From JBBILO01 sp037444855 (GTDB lineage Bacteria > Patescibacteriota > Microgenomatia > UBA1406 > GWC2-37-13): a DNA stretch of 52,545 nucleotides. How positions within the stretch are numbered: position 1 is the first letter of the stretch; every line of letters starts with the position of its first letter. This document shows, in pieces, positions 40,038 through 48,538 of this stretch. Position numbers and translations under genes: made by a program. Below the pieces are notes generated by a model. That model did no database searches. It was not told the origin of the DNA and saw only the letters and a list, made by a program, of their open reading frames with translations. The stretch is from NCBI GenBank assembly GCA_037444855.1, contig JBBILO010000006.1, positions 1 to 52,545 on the forward strand. The letters are read 5' to 3'.

Positions 40038-40752
40038 CTCTAAATAATGATTGATAAAACTGATCGAAAGCCGAATAAGTAAAGATAAGTTTCTTCGCTT
40101 TTAAAATAAAGTACGGATTGATTTCGTCTAACCTCACTGTGGTTAAGAAAGGAAGATTCCTTGTTGCTTTGATGAAGTTAGCTTTTATTTTGTTTGGAAT
40201 AACTAAAAAAATATTTTTATCTTTTTCCTTGTTAATTTGAAACACTTTTTCTAAAACATCATTGATTTTTTTTGTCTTTAGTTCAGTCTTTAAAAAAGAA
40301 TCATCGATTAAATTAAGAGATTTACCTTGATTTAGTTTATAAACAAAACTATAGATAAAAGCTAATTTTATTTGTTTTTTATTAATTTTTAGCCTTTTTT
40401 TTATTGGTTTTGGACCATGGGCAATCCCGCCTCCAACAAAAATAGGTGCTTTAATATCACCATGTCTTGCTCTTCCTGTTCCCTTCTGACGATAAATTTT
40501 TCTCGTTGATCCAGAAACCTCAGCTCTTGTTTTTACTGACTTTGTTCCTTGATGTTGATTGGTTAAATAAACTCGGAGATAATGACTAAGCAGTTTCAAA
40601 TTATTTATTTGTGGAATATTTTTTTTGGAAATTTTAACTTCTTGAATTACCTTTCCTTGTGAGTCATAAACTGGAAAAACTAGTACTGATGAATTTTTCG
40701 TCTCTCTTTTTAACAATGTTGATTTTAATTTATTTCCTTTAATTTTTTCCAT
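40024..40752 (-). CDS. rplD: 50S ribosomal protein L4
   Basis: About 242 residues from the ATG 40750-40752. It shows the L4 core TKSVKTRAEVSGSTRKIYRQ, GTGRARHGDIKAPIFVGGGI and the central HGPKPIKKRLKINKKQIKLA. In E. coli L4 represses its own operon through the S10 leader; the attenuator before rplC is therefore a candidate target by analogy. Confidence 0.96.
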   Translation of the reverse strand: MEKIKGNKLKSTLLKRETKNSSVLVFPVYDSQGKVIQEVKISKKNIPQINNLKLLSHYLRVYLTNQHQGTKSVKTRAEVSGSTRKIYRQKGTGRARHGDIKAPIFVGGGIAHGPKPIKKRLKINKKQIKLAFIYSFVYKLNQGKSLNLIDDSFLKTELKTKKINDVLEKVFQINKEKDKNIFLVIPNKIKANFIKATRNLPFLTTVRLDEINPYFILKAKKLIFTYSAFDQFYQSLFRDENQ

Positions 40753-40760
40753 ACTAACTT

Positions 40761-41441
40761 TTAAGATAACGAACTTTTTATCTCTAACCATTGACCGGTT
40801 TTTCCAGGAACCAAACCTTTTAAATAAATTTTGTTTCCTTCTATTTTAAAGATTGAGAGATTCCTAATTGTTACCCTTCTCATACCAGCATGACCGGCCA
40901 TTCGTTTTCCTTTATAAACTCTTCCAGGAGTCGTCGTTTGACCAATTGATCCTGGAGCTCTTTCTCTGTCTGACTGACCATGAGTCCGTGGACCACCAGC
41001 GAAATTGTGTCGGCCGACTACTCCTTGAAATCCCTTTCCTTTTGAAATTCCAGAAACATCAACTTTTTCACCTTTTTGAAAAAAAATACTGGGATCAACT
41101 TTTTCTCCGATAAATATTTTCTTTTCATTAACGATAATGCCTTTTTTGTTATTTTCCTCAATTACTTTTATCTTATCTTGATAATCTTCTAGTCTTATCT
41201 CTTTTAAAAAAGCAAGCGGGGTTTTGATCCCCGCTTTTTCAAGTTCTCCTTGGACTGGTTTTTTAATAGTTTTTTTCCAACCAATCCCAAGTTTAACGGC
41301 AAAATAACCACTAATAGAAGGTATTTTAACATCAACAAGATAACACTCATTACTATCAATGACTGTTATTGGAATCCTTTTTTCCCCTTCAGTAAACCCT
41401 TGAATTTGAGTAATTTTTTTCCCTAAAATAAAACCTTTCAT
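40761..41441 (-). CDS. rplC: 50S ribosomal protein L3
   Basis: About 226 residues starting MKGFILGKKITQIQGFTEGE at 41439-41441. The conserved loop GISKGKGFQGVVGRHNFAGG and GPRTHGQSDRERAPGSIGQT are present, then GKRMAGHAGMRRVTIRNL. Longer in-frame sequence upstream runs through the terminator hairpin and is not coding. It is preceded by its own promoter and an attenuator-like leader. Confidence 0.96.
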   Translation of the reverse strand: MKGFILGKKITQIQGFTEGEKRIPITVIDSNECYLVDVKIPSISGYFAVKLGIGWKKTIKKPVQGELEKAGIKTPLAFLKEIRLEDYQDKIKVIEENNKKGIIVNEKKIFIGEKVDPSIFFQKGEKVDVSGISKGKGFQGVVGRHNFAGGPRTHGQSDRERAPGSIGQTTTPGRVYKGKRMAGHAGMRRVTIRNLSIFKIEGNKIYLKGLVPGKTGQWLEIKSSLS

Positions 41442-41455
41442 ATAAAAACAAAAAA

Positions 41456-41484
41456 GCCCCAGATTGGGGCGTGTTTCCAATCTG
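41456..41484 (-). promoter_or_regulatory. rplC leader attenuator: competing antiterminator and terminator hairpins
   Basis: On the minus strand CAGATTGG (41477-41484) can pair perfectly with CCAATCTG (41460-41467) across a 9-base loop. Alternatively GCCCC (41466-41470) pairs with GGGGC (41456-41460) around AATCT and is followed by TTTTTTGTTTTT, an intrinsic terminator. The two helices share bases and exclude each other. The terminator run ends just before the rplC ATG at 41441. The 121-base rpsJ-rplC gap is the largest in the ribosomal cluster. Confidence 0.75.
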
Positions 41485-41529
41485 AATAATTTTTAAAAAA
41501 AATTTTGCTGATTAAAATTCATTTCAATA

Positions 41530-41557
41530 ATTATACTAAAAAAAATTTACCAGTCAA
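41530..41557 (-). promoter_or_regulatory. promoter upstream of rplC
   Basis: Minus strand TTGACT (41552-41557) and TATAAT (41530-41535) with a 16-base spacer, just after the rpsJ stop. Predicted start near 41523 gives a leader of about 80 bases holding the competing hairpins. Confidence 0.7.
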
Positions 41558-41562
41558 ATACT

Positions 41563-41871
41563 TTACATTTTTATTTCAATATCCACCCCTGCGGGTAGTT
41601 CAAGATGCATCAAGGAATCTATAGTTTGATTGGTTGGATCAATAATATCAATCAATCTTTTATGAATTAACAAACCAAAATGGTCTCGAGCGTCTTTATC
41701 GGTAAAAGGTGATCGATTCACAACAAAAACCTTTTTATCTCTTGGCAAAGGAATAGGACCAATAAGGGAAGCACCTGTTTTGACAGCGACATCAACAATC
41801 TTCTGACAAGTTTCATCAATCAAGCGATGATCGTATGACTTTAATTTAATTCTAATCTTCCCTTTTGGCAT
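41563..41871 (-). CDS. rpsJ: 30S ribosomal protein S10
   Basis: A 102-residue S10: KIRIKLKSYDHRLIDETCQK, GPIPLPRDKKVFVVNRSPFT and LPAGVDIEIKM. It follows tuf by 53 bases, keeping the tuf-rpsJ junction of many bacteria. The 121 bases after it separate it functionally from rplC. Confidence 0.97.
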   Translation of the reverse strand: MPKGKIRIKLKSYDHRLIDETCQKIVDVAVKTGASLIGPIPLPRDKKVFVVNRSPFTDKDARDHFGLLIHKRLIDIIDPTNQTIDSLMHLELPAGVDIEIKM

Positions 41872-41877
41872 AGTTTA

Positions 41878-41900
41878 AAAGGTGCGCAATTAATACCTTT
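41878..41900 (-). other. inverted repeat in the rpsJ leader
   Basis: AAAGGT (41895-41900 on the minus strand) pairs with ACCTTT (41878-41883) across an 11-base loop, directly before the rpsJ ATG. It lacks a T-run, so it is not a clear terminator. It may be a leader structure or chance in AT-rich DNA. Confidence 0.3.
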
Positions 41901-41924
41901 CACTAATCGCCCTCAATTACTCAA

Positions 41925-43109
41925 TTATTTAATTATTTTTGTCACAGTTCCCGCGGCAACAGTATGTCCTCCTTCTCGAATAGCAAATCTTGATCCCTCC
42001 TCTAGCGCTACCGGATAAATAAGTTTTACCGTCACTTTAAGATTATCACCAGGCATTACCATCTCTACGCCCTGAGGCAAATTCACCTCACCTGTAACAT
42101 CAGTTGTTCGAATATAAAATTGCGGTCGGTAACCATTGAAAAATGGGGTATGCCTACCTCCTTCTTCTTTAGTTAAGACATAGATTTGGGCTTCAAACTC
42201 AGTATGAGGTGTGATTGAACCTGGTTTCGCTAAAACTTGACCTCTTTGAACTTGATCTTTCTCAACTCCTCTTAAGAGAATGCCGACATTGTCACCAGCC
42301 TGGGCCTCATCAAGAGTTTTTCTAAACATCTCGATTCCAGTAACAACGGTTTTTTTTGTCTCTCCGATGCCAACAATCTCAACCTCCTCGTTCAACTTTA
42401 AAACTCCTCTTTCTACTCTTCCAGTAACTACGGTACCCCGACCTTGGATAGTAAAAATATCTTCTATGGGCATTAAGAATGGTTTCTCCTTTTCTCTTAC
42501 CGGCTCAGGAATATATTCGTCAACCGTCTTTATTAATTCCTCAATCGATTTTATTGCTTCTGGATCATCTTGAAGAGTTTTTAATGCTGAACCCCGAATA
42601 ATGGGTGTTTTATCCCCTGGATATCCATATTTTGTTAATAAATCTCGGACTTCCATCTCAACTAGATCAACAATCTCTTTATCTGAAACCATATCAACTT
42701 TGTTTAAAAAAACGACAATAGCGGGTACGTTTACTTGCTTAGCCAGAAGAATATGCTCTCGTGTTTGGGGCATTGGACCATCTGGAGCTGAAACTACCAA
42801 AATTGCTCCATCCATCTGAGCCGCACCCGTAATCATATTTTTTATGTAATCCGCATGTCCTGGCGCGTCAATATGAGCATAATGTCTTTTTTCAGTTTCA
42901 TATTCACTATGATGAAGATTGATCGTCACTCCTCTTGATCTTTCTTCTGGGGCTTTATCAATCTCTTCATATTTTAAAAACTTAGCCATACCCTTTTTAG
43001 ATAAAACGTAGTGAATAGCTGATGTCAATGTGGTTTTTCCATGATCAACATGACCAATTGTTCCAATATTTAAATGAGGTTTAGTCCGTTGAAAAACTCC
43101 TTCTGTCAT
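41925..43109 (-). CDS. tuf: elongation factor Tu
   Basis: A 394-residue EF-Tu: P-loop GHVDHGKTTLT, the switch region RGVTINLHHSEYE, DAPGHADYIKNMI, NKVD for guanine and the domain 2/3 stretches GRGTVVTGRVERG and MPGDNLKVTVKL. It carries aminoacyl-tRNA to the ribosome. fusA, rpsG and rpsL, its common str-operon partners, are not upstream; it starts the whole minus-strand run from its own promoter. Confidence 0.98.
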   Translation of the reverse strand: MTEGVFQRTKPHLNIGTIGHVDHGKTTLTSAIHYVLSKKGMAKFLKYEEIDKAPEERSRGVTINLHHSEYETEKRHYAHIDAPGHADYIKNMITGAAQMDGAILVVSAPDGPMPQTREHILLAKQVNVPAIVVFLNKVDMVSDKEIVDLVEMEVRDLLTKYGYPGDKTPIIRGSALKTLQDDPEAIKSIEELIKTVDEYIPEPVREKEKPFLMPIEDIFTIQGRGTVVTGRVERGVLKLNEEVEIVGIGETKKTVVTGIEMFRKTLDEAQAGDNVGILLRGVEKDQVQRGQVLAKPGSITPHTEFEAQIYVLTKEEGGRHTPFFNGYRPQFYIRTTDVTGEVNLPQGVEMVMPGDNLKVTVKLIYPVALEEGSRFAIREGGHTVAAGTVTKIIK

Positions 43110-43129
43110 AGTTTTTAAAAAATTGGTAA

Positions 43130-43159
43130 TTTATAAAAAAAAGATTTTAAGTAAGTCAA
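43130..43159 (-). promoter_or_regulatory. tuf promoter
   Basis: Minus strand -35 TTGACT (43154-43159), 18-base spacer, -10 TATAAA (43130-43135). The ATG is 20 bases downstream of the -10, giving a short leader without a Shine-Dalgarno site. It is divergent from the promoter at 43168-43196. Confidence 0.7.
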
Positions 43160-43167
43160 AAAAATTA

Positions 43168-43196
43168 TTGACTTTATCTTTTAATTCTATTATGAT
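43168..43196 (+). promoter_or_regulatory. promoter of the DUF1189-like gene (leaderless)
   Basis: TTGACT (43168-43173), a 17-base spacer and TATGAT (43191-43196). The ATG at 43207 is only 10 bases after the -10, so the message should start within a few bases of the start codon. Confidence 0.7.
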
Positions 43197-43206
43197 AATT
43201 CATTAG

Positions 43207-44079
43207 ATGAAAAAAGTCAAGGCTTTTTTTTATATCTTTAAGGAAAGTTTTCTTCCAAATAGTGCTTATTATAAAAAAATTACCAAAACTCCTTTTTTAT
43301 TTTCTTTAAAATATTTTCTCTCTTTGTTTATCTTTCTCAATTTTTTTTTACTTCTTTATTTCTTAAATCTTTTTTCCTATAAAAAAGTCCATTCTATTTT
43401 AATCAACGTCCGCAATAGCTTTCAAAACTTTCCAGAAGAATTGATCTTGATTAAAAAGGGTGGTAATTTAGTAACAACGTTAAACCGACCTTACTTCTTT
43501 TGGACAAAGTTTAAAGAGAATCCCATTCTTGTTTTTACCATTAACGAAACCGCTGATGATAACTTCATCGCTAAAACACCCTCCTATCTTATTGTAACAA
43601 GTCAGTATTTAATAATTAAATCTCTAAACAATAAAGACATTTCTAAAATTCCTCTTATTCTAATTAAAGATTTTTATCTTGATAAAAACACCATAAAAAA
43701 CGTTATCATCTTTTTGGATAAATTGAAAGAAAATTTACTGGTAATTTATATTTTTGTTTTTATCCTTTTCTTTTTTACCCTGGGATTAATGTCTTTTTTA
43801 ATCACGATAACTTATCTTTTAATTTCGTCTTTTTTAGTTTATCTTTACTTTAAAATAAAACATAAAAGACATTTTCATTATAAAAAAATTTTTCAACTTT
43901 CACTTCATTCAGTCACTTTCATTCTATCGATTGAATATTTATTTTTTTTCGTTCTCTCTCCCTTAAAATTAACAACCCAATGGTCAATTTATCTAATTCC
44001 CTTTTTATTTATCTTAGTTTCCTCATTAATTACCAGTACCAGCGTCTGGGTGGCTTACAACAACAAATCTGAACCATAA
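43207..44079 (+). CDS. DUF1189-like polytopic membrane protein
   Basis: A 290-residue protein with one membrane helix near the N-terminus (about 32-52), an outer soluble region (about 60-175) and four or five helices in the C-terminal half. The N-terminus, FKESFLPNSAYYKKITKTPF then a helix, and the outer stretch FPEELILIKKGGNLVTTLNR are reminiscent of DUF1189 membrane proteins. That family has no established function. It is divergent from tuf with its own promoter and is followed by the helicase-nuclease gene, which has a separate promoter. Confidence 0.6.
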   Translation: MKKVKAFFYIFKESFLPNSAYYKKITKTPFLFSLKYFLSLFIFLNFFLLLYFLNLFSYKKVHSILINVRNSFQNFPEELILIKKGGNLVTTLNRPYFFWTKFKENPILVFTINETADDNFIAKTPSYLIVTSQYLIIKSLNNKDISKIPLILIKDFYLDKNTIKNVIIFLDKLKENLLVIYIFVFILFFFTLGLMSFLITITYLLISSFLVYLYFKIKHKRHFHYKKIFQLSLHSVTFILSIEYLFFFVLSPLKLTTQWSIYLIPFLFILVSSLITSTSVWVAYNNKSEP

Positions 44080-44100
44080 ATTCTAACAAACTCTTCTTTC

Positions 44101-44109
44101 TGCTAAAAT
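44101..44109 (+). promoter_or_regulatory. extended -10 promoter of the helicase-nuclease gene (leaderless)
   Basis: TGCTAAAAT (TGn plus -10 TAAAAT, 44104-44109) lies 9 bases before the ATG at 44119. It is the same 9-mer as the -10 element of the PBP promoter. No good -35 is seen. Confidence 0.55.
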
Positions 44110-44118
44110 AAAAAAACA

Positions 44119-47046
44119 ATGAATCAAAATCATATTCAACTAAATAAAGAACAAAAAGAAGCTATTTTCTACAATAAAGGACCCCTTCTAATCATTGCTG
44201 GAGCCGGCACTGGAAAAACTACGGTTATTGTAGAAAAAGTTAAAAATCTTTTAAAAAACAAATTGGCCAAACCAGAAGAAATTCTTGTTTTAACCTTTAC
44301 TGAAAAAGCTGCTTTTGAAATGCAAGAACGAATTGATCAAACTCTTCCTTATGGTATTTATAATCTTAATATCTCAACTTTCCACGGCTTTGCTAACGAT
44401 CTTCTTAGAGAAAAAGGGATAGATATTGGTTTACCATTAGATTATAAATTAATGACCGAAGCCGAATCAATTATTTTTTTAAGAAAAAATCTTCATCGCT
44501 TTAATCTCACTTACTATCAACCCATGGGTAACCCTAACAAATTTCTTGCCGCACTTTTAGATCATTTTTCTCGATTACGAGATGAAAATATTTCTGAAGA
44601 AGAATATCTTAAATTTGTTAAAGAAAAAAAATTTGAAGATGAAGAGGAAGGAAAACGGTATTTAGAACTCACTCAAGCATATTTTCTTTATCAAAAATTA
44701 AAACTTGAGAATCAATTACTCGACTTTTCTGATTTAATTTATTATCTTCTTAAACTACTACGATCAAAACAAAATAATTTAAAACAACTTCAAAATCAAT
44801 ACCGATATGTTCTAATTGACGAATTTCAAGATACGAATTTTTCTCAATATGAGTTGATAAAACTCCTAGCGCGACCAACAAACAATCCCTATTTAACAGT
44901 CACCGGTGACGATAACCAAAGTATTTACAAATTCCGCGGCGCTTCAATTTCTAATATTCTCAATTTCATGAAAGATTACCCTCAAGCAAAAGTAGTGACA
45001 TTAACTAAAAATTATCGCTCTAACCAAACAATCCTTGATTATGCATATCAATTAATAAAAAATAACGATCCCTATACCCTTGAATCGCAATTAAAAATAT
45101 CAAAAAAATTATCAGCTAGTAAAGAAAATATCCCTCACGCGGTTAATTTCTTTTATGGTGATAATATTACTGAAGAAACCGATTATGTGGTAAAAAAAAT
45201 CAAAGAGTTAGTTAAAAAAAACTATCGATATGTTGATATTGCTCTTTTAGTTCGCGCTAATAACCACGCTGACTCTTTTGTTAATGCTTTTTTAAGGGAA
45301 GGTATTCCTTATCAATATTTAGGACCCAACATTCTATTTAAACAACCAGAGATTAAAGATTTAATTGCTTTCCTCAAATTCATCGCTGATCCTTTTGATT
45401 CAGTTTCTTTATACCGCTTATTAATCATGGACATCTTTAACCTTGACCAAACCGACCTTGTTTTTTTAAATAATTTTGCCAAAAAAATCAATAAGCCGCT
45501 TTTTCAAGCAATTGAAATCTATCTTTCGTTTTTCTATTCAGAATTAAGACAAGAAAATTATTCAATTTATGAAAAATATCTCCCCTTGTTAAAAAAAAAG
45601 ACAAAAGAAAAACTTTACCAAATTTTTAAACTTTTAAATTTTCTTTTAAAATTATCAGCAAAAAAAACTGCTGGTCAAATTCTTTATATTTTTTTAGAAA
45701 AATCAAATTATTTAAATAAGCTGATTAATCCAAAAAGCGAAAAGGAACAAGAAATTACGATCAACATTTCAAAATTTTTTGACTGGCTCAAAAACTATGA
45801 ATCAACTCAGGAAAACAACTCGATTGTCAATACGGTTGAATTTTTAGAGATGACTTTAGAATTAAAAGAATCACCATTGGCTCCAATCACCGATTTGGTT
45901 AATTATAATGCCGTCAATATTTTAACCGTTCATGGAGCTAAAGGTTTAGAGTTCCCAGTGGTATTCTTAGTCAATTTGGTTAACAATCGGTTCCCAACAA
46001 GAGAAAAAAAGGAAATTATTCCTCTTCCTGAAGCGCTAATTAAAGAAATCTTACCTCCTGGAGATCATCAACTTCAAGAAGAAAGACGCCTTTTCTATGT
46101 TGGTTTAACCCGGGCAAAAGACTTAGTTTTTTTAACTGCCAGTAAGTTTTACGGAGACGGAAAAAGACAAACAAAAATCTCTCCATTTGTCATTGAAACT
46201 TTGGGAGAAAAAAAAGTGTCCACATTGCTTCAAGTGAAAAAAAAAGAAAAAAATCAACTCTCAATTTTTGACTTTAAACCTCAAGAAGAAGAATCCATCA
46301 AGGAAAAATTAATTGAAAATAGATTCTTTTATTCAGCGATTAATACTTATCTCACTTGTCCTTTACAATACAAATATCAATATCTTCTTAAAATTCCGAC
46401 CGAAGCTTCTGCTTCCCTTTCTTTTGGTAATACGATTCATACTACTCTTCAAAAATTTTATAAAAAATTCCTCTCAGATAAAAAAGTCGATGAGAAAGTA
46501 TTAATTGAACTACTCCATAAAAACTGGATTCCAATCGGCTACCATTCTTTTGAACATGAAAAAAGAGTCAAGGAAGAAGGTGAAAAAATTTTAATTAATT
46601 ATTACAAAAAGTTTCATCATCCAGATTTGAAAATTATCGCTTTAGAAAAATCATTTCGCTTTAGATTAGATAACCGCTATTTAATCGTTGGAAAAATTGA
46701 TCGAATTGATATTAACGAAAAGAATGAAATAGAAATTATTGATTATAAAACAGGAGAAATACCGGATGAAAAAAAACTAAAAAATGATCTCCAGCTAACA
46801 ATTTATACTCTTGCCCTTTTAAACGATCAAGAAATTAAACCAAGCTTAGAAAAAATTACTGTTTCTTATCACTACCTCCAAAAGAATAAAAAAATTTCTT
46901 TTAAAAAAACTGATGATGAGATTGAGAAAGTTAAAATAAAAATTATTGAAAATATTGAAAAAATTAATCAAAACCAATTTGATCCAAAGGTTGGTCCGTG
47001 GTGCGATTTCTGTCCTTTTCGTATTATTTGCGACGCCTGGCAATAA
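44119..47046 (+). CDS. UvrD/RecB-type helicase with C-terminal PD-(D/E)XK Fe-S nuclease
   Basis: A 975-residue superfamily 1A helicase fused to a RecB/AddB-like nuclease. Helicase motifs in order: IIAGAGTGKTTVIVEKV, STFHGFAND, the Walker B VLIDEFQDTN, TGDDNQSIYKFRGAS, TKNYRSNQT, TVHGAKGLEFPVVFL and EERRLFYVGLTRAKDL. The nuclease core has the Asp of LIVGKIDRIDI and the EIIDYKTGE motif. Cysteines in LTCPLQYKY and WCDFCPFRIICDAW fit the four-Cys Fe-S site of AddB/Cas4-type nucleases. It likely resects or repairs DNA ends. It has its own close promoter. Confidence 0.93.
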   Translation: MNQNHIQLNKEQKEAIFYNKGPLLIIAGAGTGKTTVIVEKVKNLLKNKLAKPEEILVLTFTEKAAFEMQERIDQTLPYGIYNLNISTFHGFANDLLREKGIDIGLPLDYKLMTEAESIIFLRKNLHRFNLTYYQPMGNPNKFLAALLDHFSRLRDENISEEEYLKFVKEKKFEDEEEGKRYLELTQAYFLYQKLKLENQLLDFSDLIYYLLKLLRSKQNNLKQLQNQYRYVLIDEFQDTNFSQYELIKLLARPTNNPYLTVTGDDNQSIYKFRGASISNILNFMKDYPQAKVVTLTKNYRSNQTILDYAYQLIKNNDPYTLESQLKISKKLSASKENIPHAVNFFYGDNITEETDYVVKKIKELVKKNYRYVDIALLVRANNHADSFVNAFLREGIPYQYLGPNILFKQPEIKDLIAFLKFIADPFDSVSLYRLLIMDIFNLDQTDLVFLNNFAKKINKPLFQAIEIYLSFFYSELRQENYSIYEKYLPLLKKKTKEKLYQIFKLLNFLLKLSAKKTAGQILYIFLEKSNYLNKLINPKSEKEQEITINISKFFDWLKNYESTQENNSIVNTVEFLEMTLELKESPLAPITDLVNYNAVNILTVHGAKGLEFPVVFLVNLVNNRFPTREKKEIIPLPEALIKEILPPGDHQLQEERRLFYVGLTRAKDLVFLTASKFYGDGKRQTKISPFVIETLGEKKVSTLLQVKKKEKNQLSIFDFKPQEEESIKEKLIENRFFYSAINTYLTCPLQYKYQYLLKIPTEASASLSFGNTIHTTLQKFYKKFLSDKKVDEKVLIELLHKNWIPIGYHSFEHEKRVKEEGEKILINYYKKFHHPDLKIIALEKSFRFRLDNRYLIVGKIDRIDINEKNEIEIIDYKTGEIPDEKKLKNDLQLTIYTLALLNDQEIKPSLEKITVSYHYLQKNKKISFKKTDDEIEKVKIKIIENIEKINQNQFDPKVGPWCDFCPFRIICDAWQ

Positions 47047-47052
47047 GACATT

Positions 47053-47061
47053 TGTTATAAT
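47053..47061 (+). promoter_or_regulatory. extended -10 promoter of the membrane GT2 gene (leaderless)
   Basis: TGTTATAAT (TGn plus perfect -10 TATAAT, 47056-47061) lies 9 bases before the ATG at 47071. It is placed in the 24-base gap after the helicase gene, with no clear -35. Confidence 0.6.
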
Positions 47062-47070
47062 AACTCATAA

Positions 47071-48531
47071 ATGGAAGCATTAATTAAAAAAAATGGTGAA
47101 AAAATCATTCCTCTTTTATCATGGATCACTATCACATTCCCCATCTGGCTTTCACCCTTTCATCCAGCTATTGTCGCTTATTTCATTTTGGGATTTGACC
47201 TTTATTTTCTTTTTAAGTCAATGAGAACTTCATTGTTAGCCGTTATTGCTTATAAAAAAATTATTCGCTTTCAAAAAATTAAATTTTTAAAAAAAATAAA
47301 TCGCCGTTCAAAAAAACCAAAGATTACCCATTTCGTAATTATCCCCAATTATAAAGAAAAAATTGAAAAATTAGAATCAACGATTAAAGCCATTACTCGA
47401 AGTGAGCTCCCATCAAAAAATATTTACTTAGTCCTAGCCTTTGAAAAAAGAGAAAAGGAAGCTCCTGAAAAGGCAAAAGTTTTAGCAAGAAATTTTGCAG
47501 CTCAATTTAAAAATATTATCATTACTTATCATCCATTGAAAAAGGGGGAAGAGCCAGGTAAAGCCAGTAATCAAACTTATGCAGCCAAAATCGTCAAAAA
47601 ATATGCAATTAACAATCATCTTGATATTAAAAATACCTTAATTACTATCTGTGATGCCGATAGCCATCTACCTCAAAATTACTTTTCGTATCTTGAATAT
47701 CGATTCTTAACCGATAAGAGTCGTCTTTATCATTTTTATTGGGCGCCAGTATTACTTTATAATAATTTTTGGCAGCTACCTCTAATCGTTAGAATCCAAA
47801 CCACTCTCTCGTCGATTCTTCGGCTCGCTTTTTTAGAAGAAAAAGAGAATCTAATTCATATCTCTACCTACTCAACTAATTTATGGCTTCTTGATCAAGT
47901 TAATTTTTGGGATACGAATATTATTCCTGAAGATTGGCATATTTATCTTCAAGCCTTTTTTAAGTTTGGACCAAAGATAAAAACTCTTCCTCTTTACACC
48001 ATCGTTAATGGTGATGCCGTTTACTCAGGAAAATTATTAAAAACTTTAATCAATCGATATCAGCAAGAAAAACGCTGGGCTTGGGGTGCAACTGATGTTG
48101 GGTATGCATTAAATAATCTCTTTAAAAAAAACAATGTTGCTTTTTTGCCTAAGTTAAGAAAAATTCTTTATATTGCAGAAACTCATTTCTTATGGCCAAC
48201 CACTTTCTTCATTCTTACCTTAAGCGCCAATATTCCTCCGCTAATTAATCCGGTTTTTAAACAAACAGTTCTTGGTTTTTTCTTGCCTCGAATGGCAGGA
48301 GTGATATTAACTTGTGCTTCAATCTTTCTTATTTTGTATGTCTTTCTTGATTTAAAAATTAGATCGATTCTTAAGCAAAAAACAAATCTTATCAGTCTAC
48401 CTTTTCTGTTTATTCAATGGTATCTTTTGCCGATTATCTCTTTCTTTTTCTCCTCTCTACCAGCGCTTGATGCCCAAACAAAAATGCTCTTAGGGAAAAA
48501 AATTAAATATCAGGTAACCGAAAAGGTATGA
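47071..48531 (+). CDS. membrane GT2 glycosyltransferase (processive-type motifs)
   Basis: A 486-residue protein with two N-terminal helices (about 12-50), a cytoplasmic GT-A domain (about 85-345) and several C-terminal helices (about 365-470). The GT2 motifs are VIIPNYKEK, the DAD metal site in ITICDADSHLP, PEDWHIYLQA (the general-base region) and QEKRWAWG, a QxxRW-like motif typical of processive synthases such as cellulose or hyaluronan synthase. The product is unknown. The next gene, 7 bases away, is another membrane glycosyltransferase. Confidence 0.85.
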   Translation: MEALIKKNGEKIIPLLSWITITFPIWLSPFHPAIVAYFILGFDLYFLFKSMRTSLLAVIAYKKIIRFQKIKFLKKINRRSKKPKITHFVIIPNYKEKIEKLESTIKAITRSELPSKNIYLVLAFEKREKEAPEKAKVLARNFAAQFKNIIITYHPLKKGEEPGKASNQTYAAKIVKKYAINNHLDIKNTLITICDADSHLPQNYFSYLEYRFLTDKSRLYHFYWAPVLLYNNFWQLPLIVRIQTTLSSILRLAFLEEKENLIHISTYSTNLWLLDQVNFWDTNIIPEDWHIYLQAFFKFGPKIKTLPLYTIVNGDAVYSGKLLKTLINRYQQEKRWAWGATDVGYALNNLFKKNNVAFLPKLRKILYIAETHFLWPTTFFILTLSANIPPLINPVFKQTVLGFFLPRMAGVILTCASIFLILYVFLDLKIRSILKQKTNLISLPFLFIQWYLLPIISFFFSSLPALDAQTKMLLGKKIKYQVTEKV

Positions 48532-48538
48532 CAATTAT

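Noticed and set aside
41442..41480. N-terminal extension of L3 to an upstream in-frame start
   Set aside because: The extension would translate the terminator hairpin; L3 family alignment begins at MKGFILGKK.
41878..41900. Intrinsic terminator between tuf and rpsJ
   Set aside because: The inverted repeat has no following T-run on the minus strand, so it was kept only as a low-confidence leader structure.
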